DNA of 21,457 nt, taken from a virus. Below are positions 21,331 through 21,457 of the stretch, piece by piece. A program made the position numbers and the translations under genes. The notes under the pieces are model-generated. The model had not been told where the DNA came from and made no database searches. It saw only the letters and a program-made list of their open reading frames with translations. The DNA is taken from positions 1 through 21,457 of IMG/VR virus record IMGVR_UViG_3300028735_000039; one strand, written 5' to 3'. Position 1 is the first letter of the stretch; the number at the start of each line of letters is the position of its first letter.

Positions 21331-21375
21331 CTTCTAAGCAGAGGGTCGCAGGTTCGAGTCCTGCCGGTCCTGCCA
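21331..21375 (+). repeat. attR core: second copy of the 45-bp tRNA-Arg(UCU) 3' half
   Basis: Identical to 311-355 over 45 bases. The bases differ immediately outside on both sides (C versus A before, T versus A after). No anticodon-stem partner precedes it: none of the five bases before the anticodon loop pair with the 3' stem strand. It is therefore an att copy rather than a tRNA gene. Confidence 0.9.
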
Positions 21376-21381
21376 ATCTTT

Positions 21382-21457
21382 TCAGTAACTTGCTGAGACC
21401 AGCCCGAACCGCTTGGGATACTTCTTGGGATACACCATTTCGGACTCAGCCTCGAGG
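21382..21457 (-). CDS. Possible 3' end of a neighbouring gene in the right flank
   Basis: On the minus strand 24 codons from the window edge end in TGA at 21384-21382, reading LEAESEMVYPKKYPKRFG and ending LVSASY. The composition is protein-like, but the stretch is too short to judge. The repeated GTATCCCAAG inside it may instead be paired DNA-binding sites. Confidence 0.22.
   Translation of the reverse strand, partial: LEAESEMVYPKKYPKRFGLVSASY
21412..21433. repeat. Direct repeat CTTGGGATAC x2 in the right flank
   Basis: CTTGGGATAC is found at 21412-21421 and 21424-21433, 12 bp apart, 37 bp outside attR. Paired short repeats at this distance from a tRNA-derived core resemble arm-type integrase sites of a different element. 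They share no sequence with the GCCAAACT repeats of the left flank. Confidence 0.4.

Larger units (their letters stand above)
311..21375. mobile_element. Integrated compact siphovirus-like element (prophage), about 21.0 kb
   Basis: Two identical 45-bp repeats bound a coherent set of phage genes: integrase at one end, primase-helicase at the other, and a full HK97-type packaging, head and tail operon between them. Nearly all genes are packed with 1-45 bp gaps or stop/start overlaps, and no frameshifted or truncated gene is apparent, so the element looks intact rather than decayed. Its length is small for a tailed phage with its own head and tail. No lysis cassette or repressor was recognised. 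Either these functions use unfamiliar proteins, or the element depends on the host or a helper for them. Confidence 0.92.

Overview
The window holds one integrated tailed-phage-type element bounded by two identical 45-bp direct repeats at 311-355 and 21331-21375, which makes it 21,020 bp counting one repeat copy. The repeat reads as the 3' half of a tRNA-Arg(UCU) gene: anticodon loop CTTCTAA, an intact T arm and an encoded CCA. Neither flank carries a matching 5' half, so the intact tRNA lies outside the window. Both short flanks contain their own repeats, which suggests other integrated elements on one or both sides. The DNA is GC-rich, most genes have strong AGGAG-type ribosome sites, and the tRNA encodes CCA. 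This fits a bacterium, but I cannot name a phylum. The palindrome GCCGGC is iterated about 98 times across the element, a strong compositional signature.

Layout from left to right. At the left end, an 81-residue protein and a tyrosine integrase are co-transcribed rightward (453-1825). A strong hairpin (1834-1858) separates them from everything else, which runs leftward. Read in its direction of transcription, the right end starts with a 776-residue primase-polymerase/AAA+ helicase (20803-18473) followed by its own terminator. Next comes a 190-bp array of nine 8-bp iterons in both orientations around AT-rich DNA, a likely replication origin. The late operon then begins: a 30-residue membrane peptide coupled to a 104-residue coiled-coil protein, a PD-(D/E)XK nuclease, an HNH nuclease, terminase small and large subunits, portal, prohead protease, HK97-type capsid, gp6-like connector, head-tail joining protein, gp10-like and DUF3168-like tail completion proteins, tail tube, two tail assembly chaperones, tape measure, tail hub with an inserted adhesion-like block, tail fibre, and a small last protein.

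Together these genes describe a compact siphovirus-like element that can integrate, replicate from its own origin, package DNA by an HK97-type motor, and build a head and a long non-contractile tail. I found no recognisable endolysin, canonical holin, CI/Cro-type repressor or Dit-type distal tail protein. The replication block (primase-polymerase/helicase, terminator, iteron origin) resembles those of phage satellites (P4, PICI) more than those of lambdoid phages, although the element carries its own virion genes. This combination, together with the origin array, is the most interesting feature of the window.
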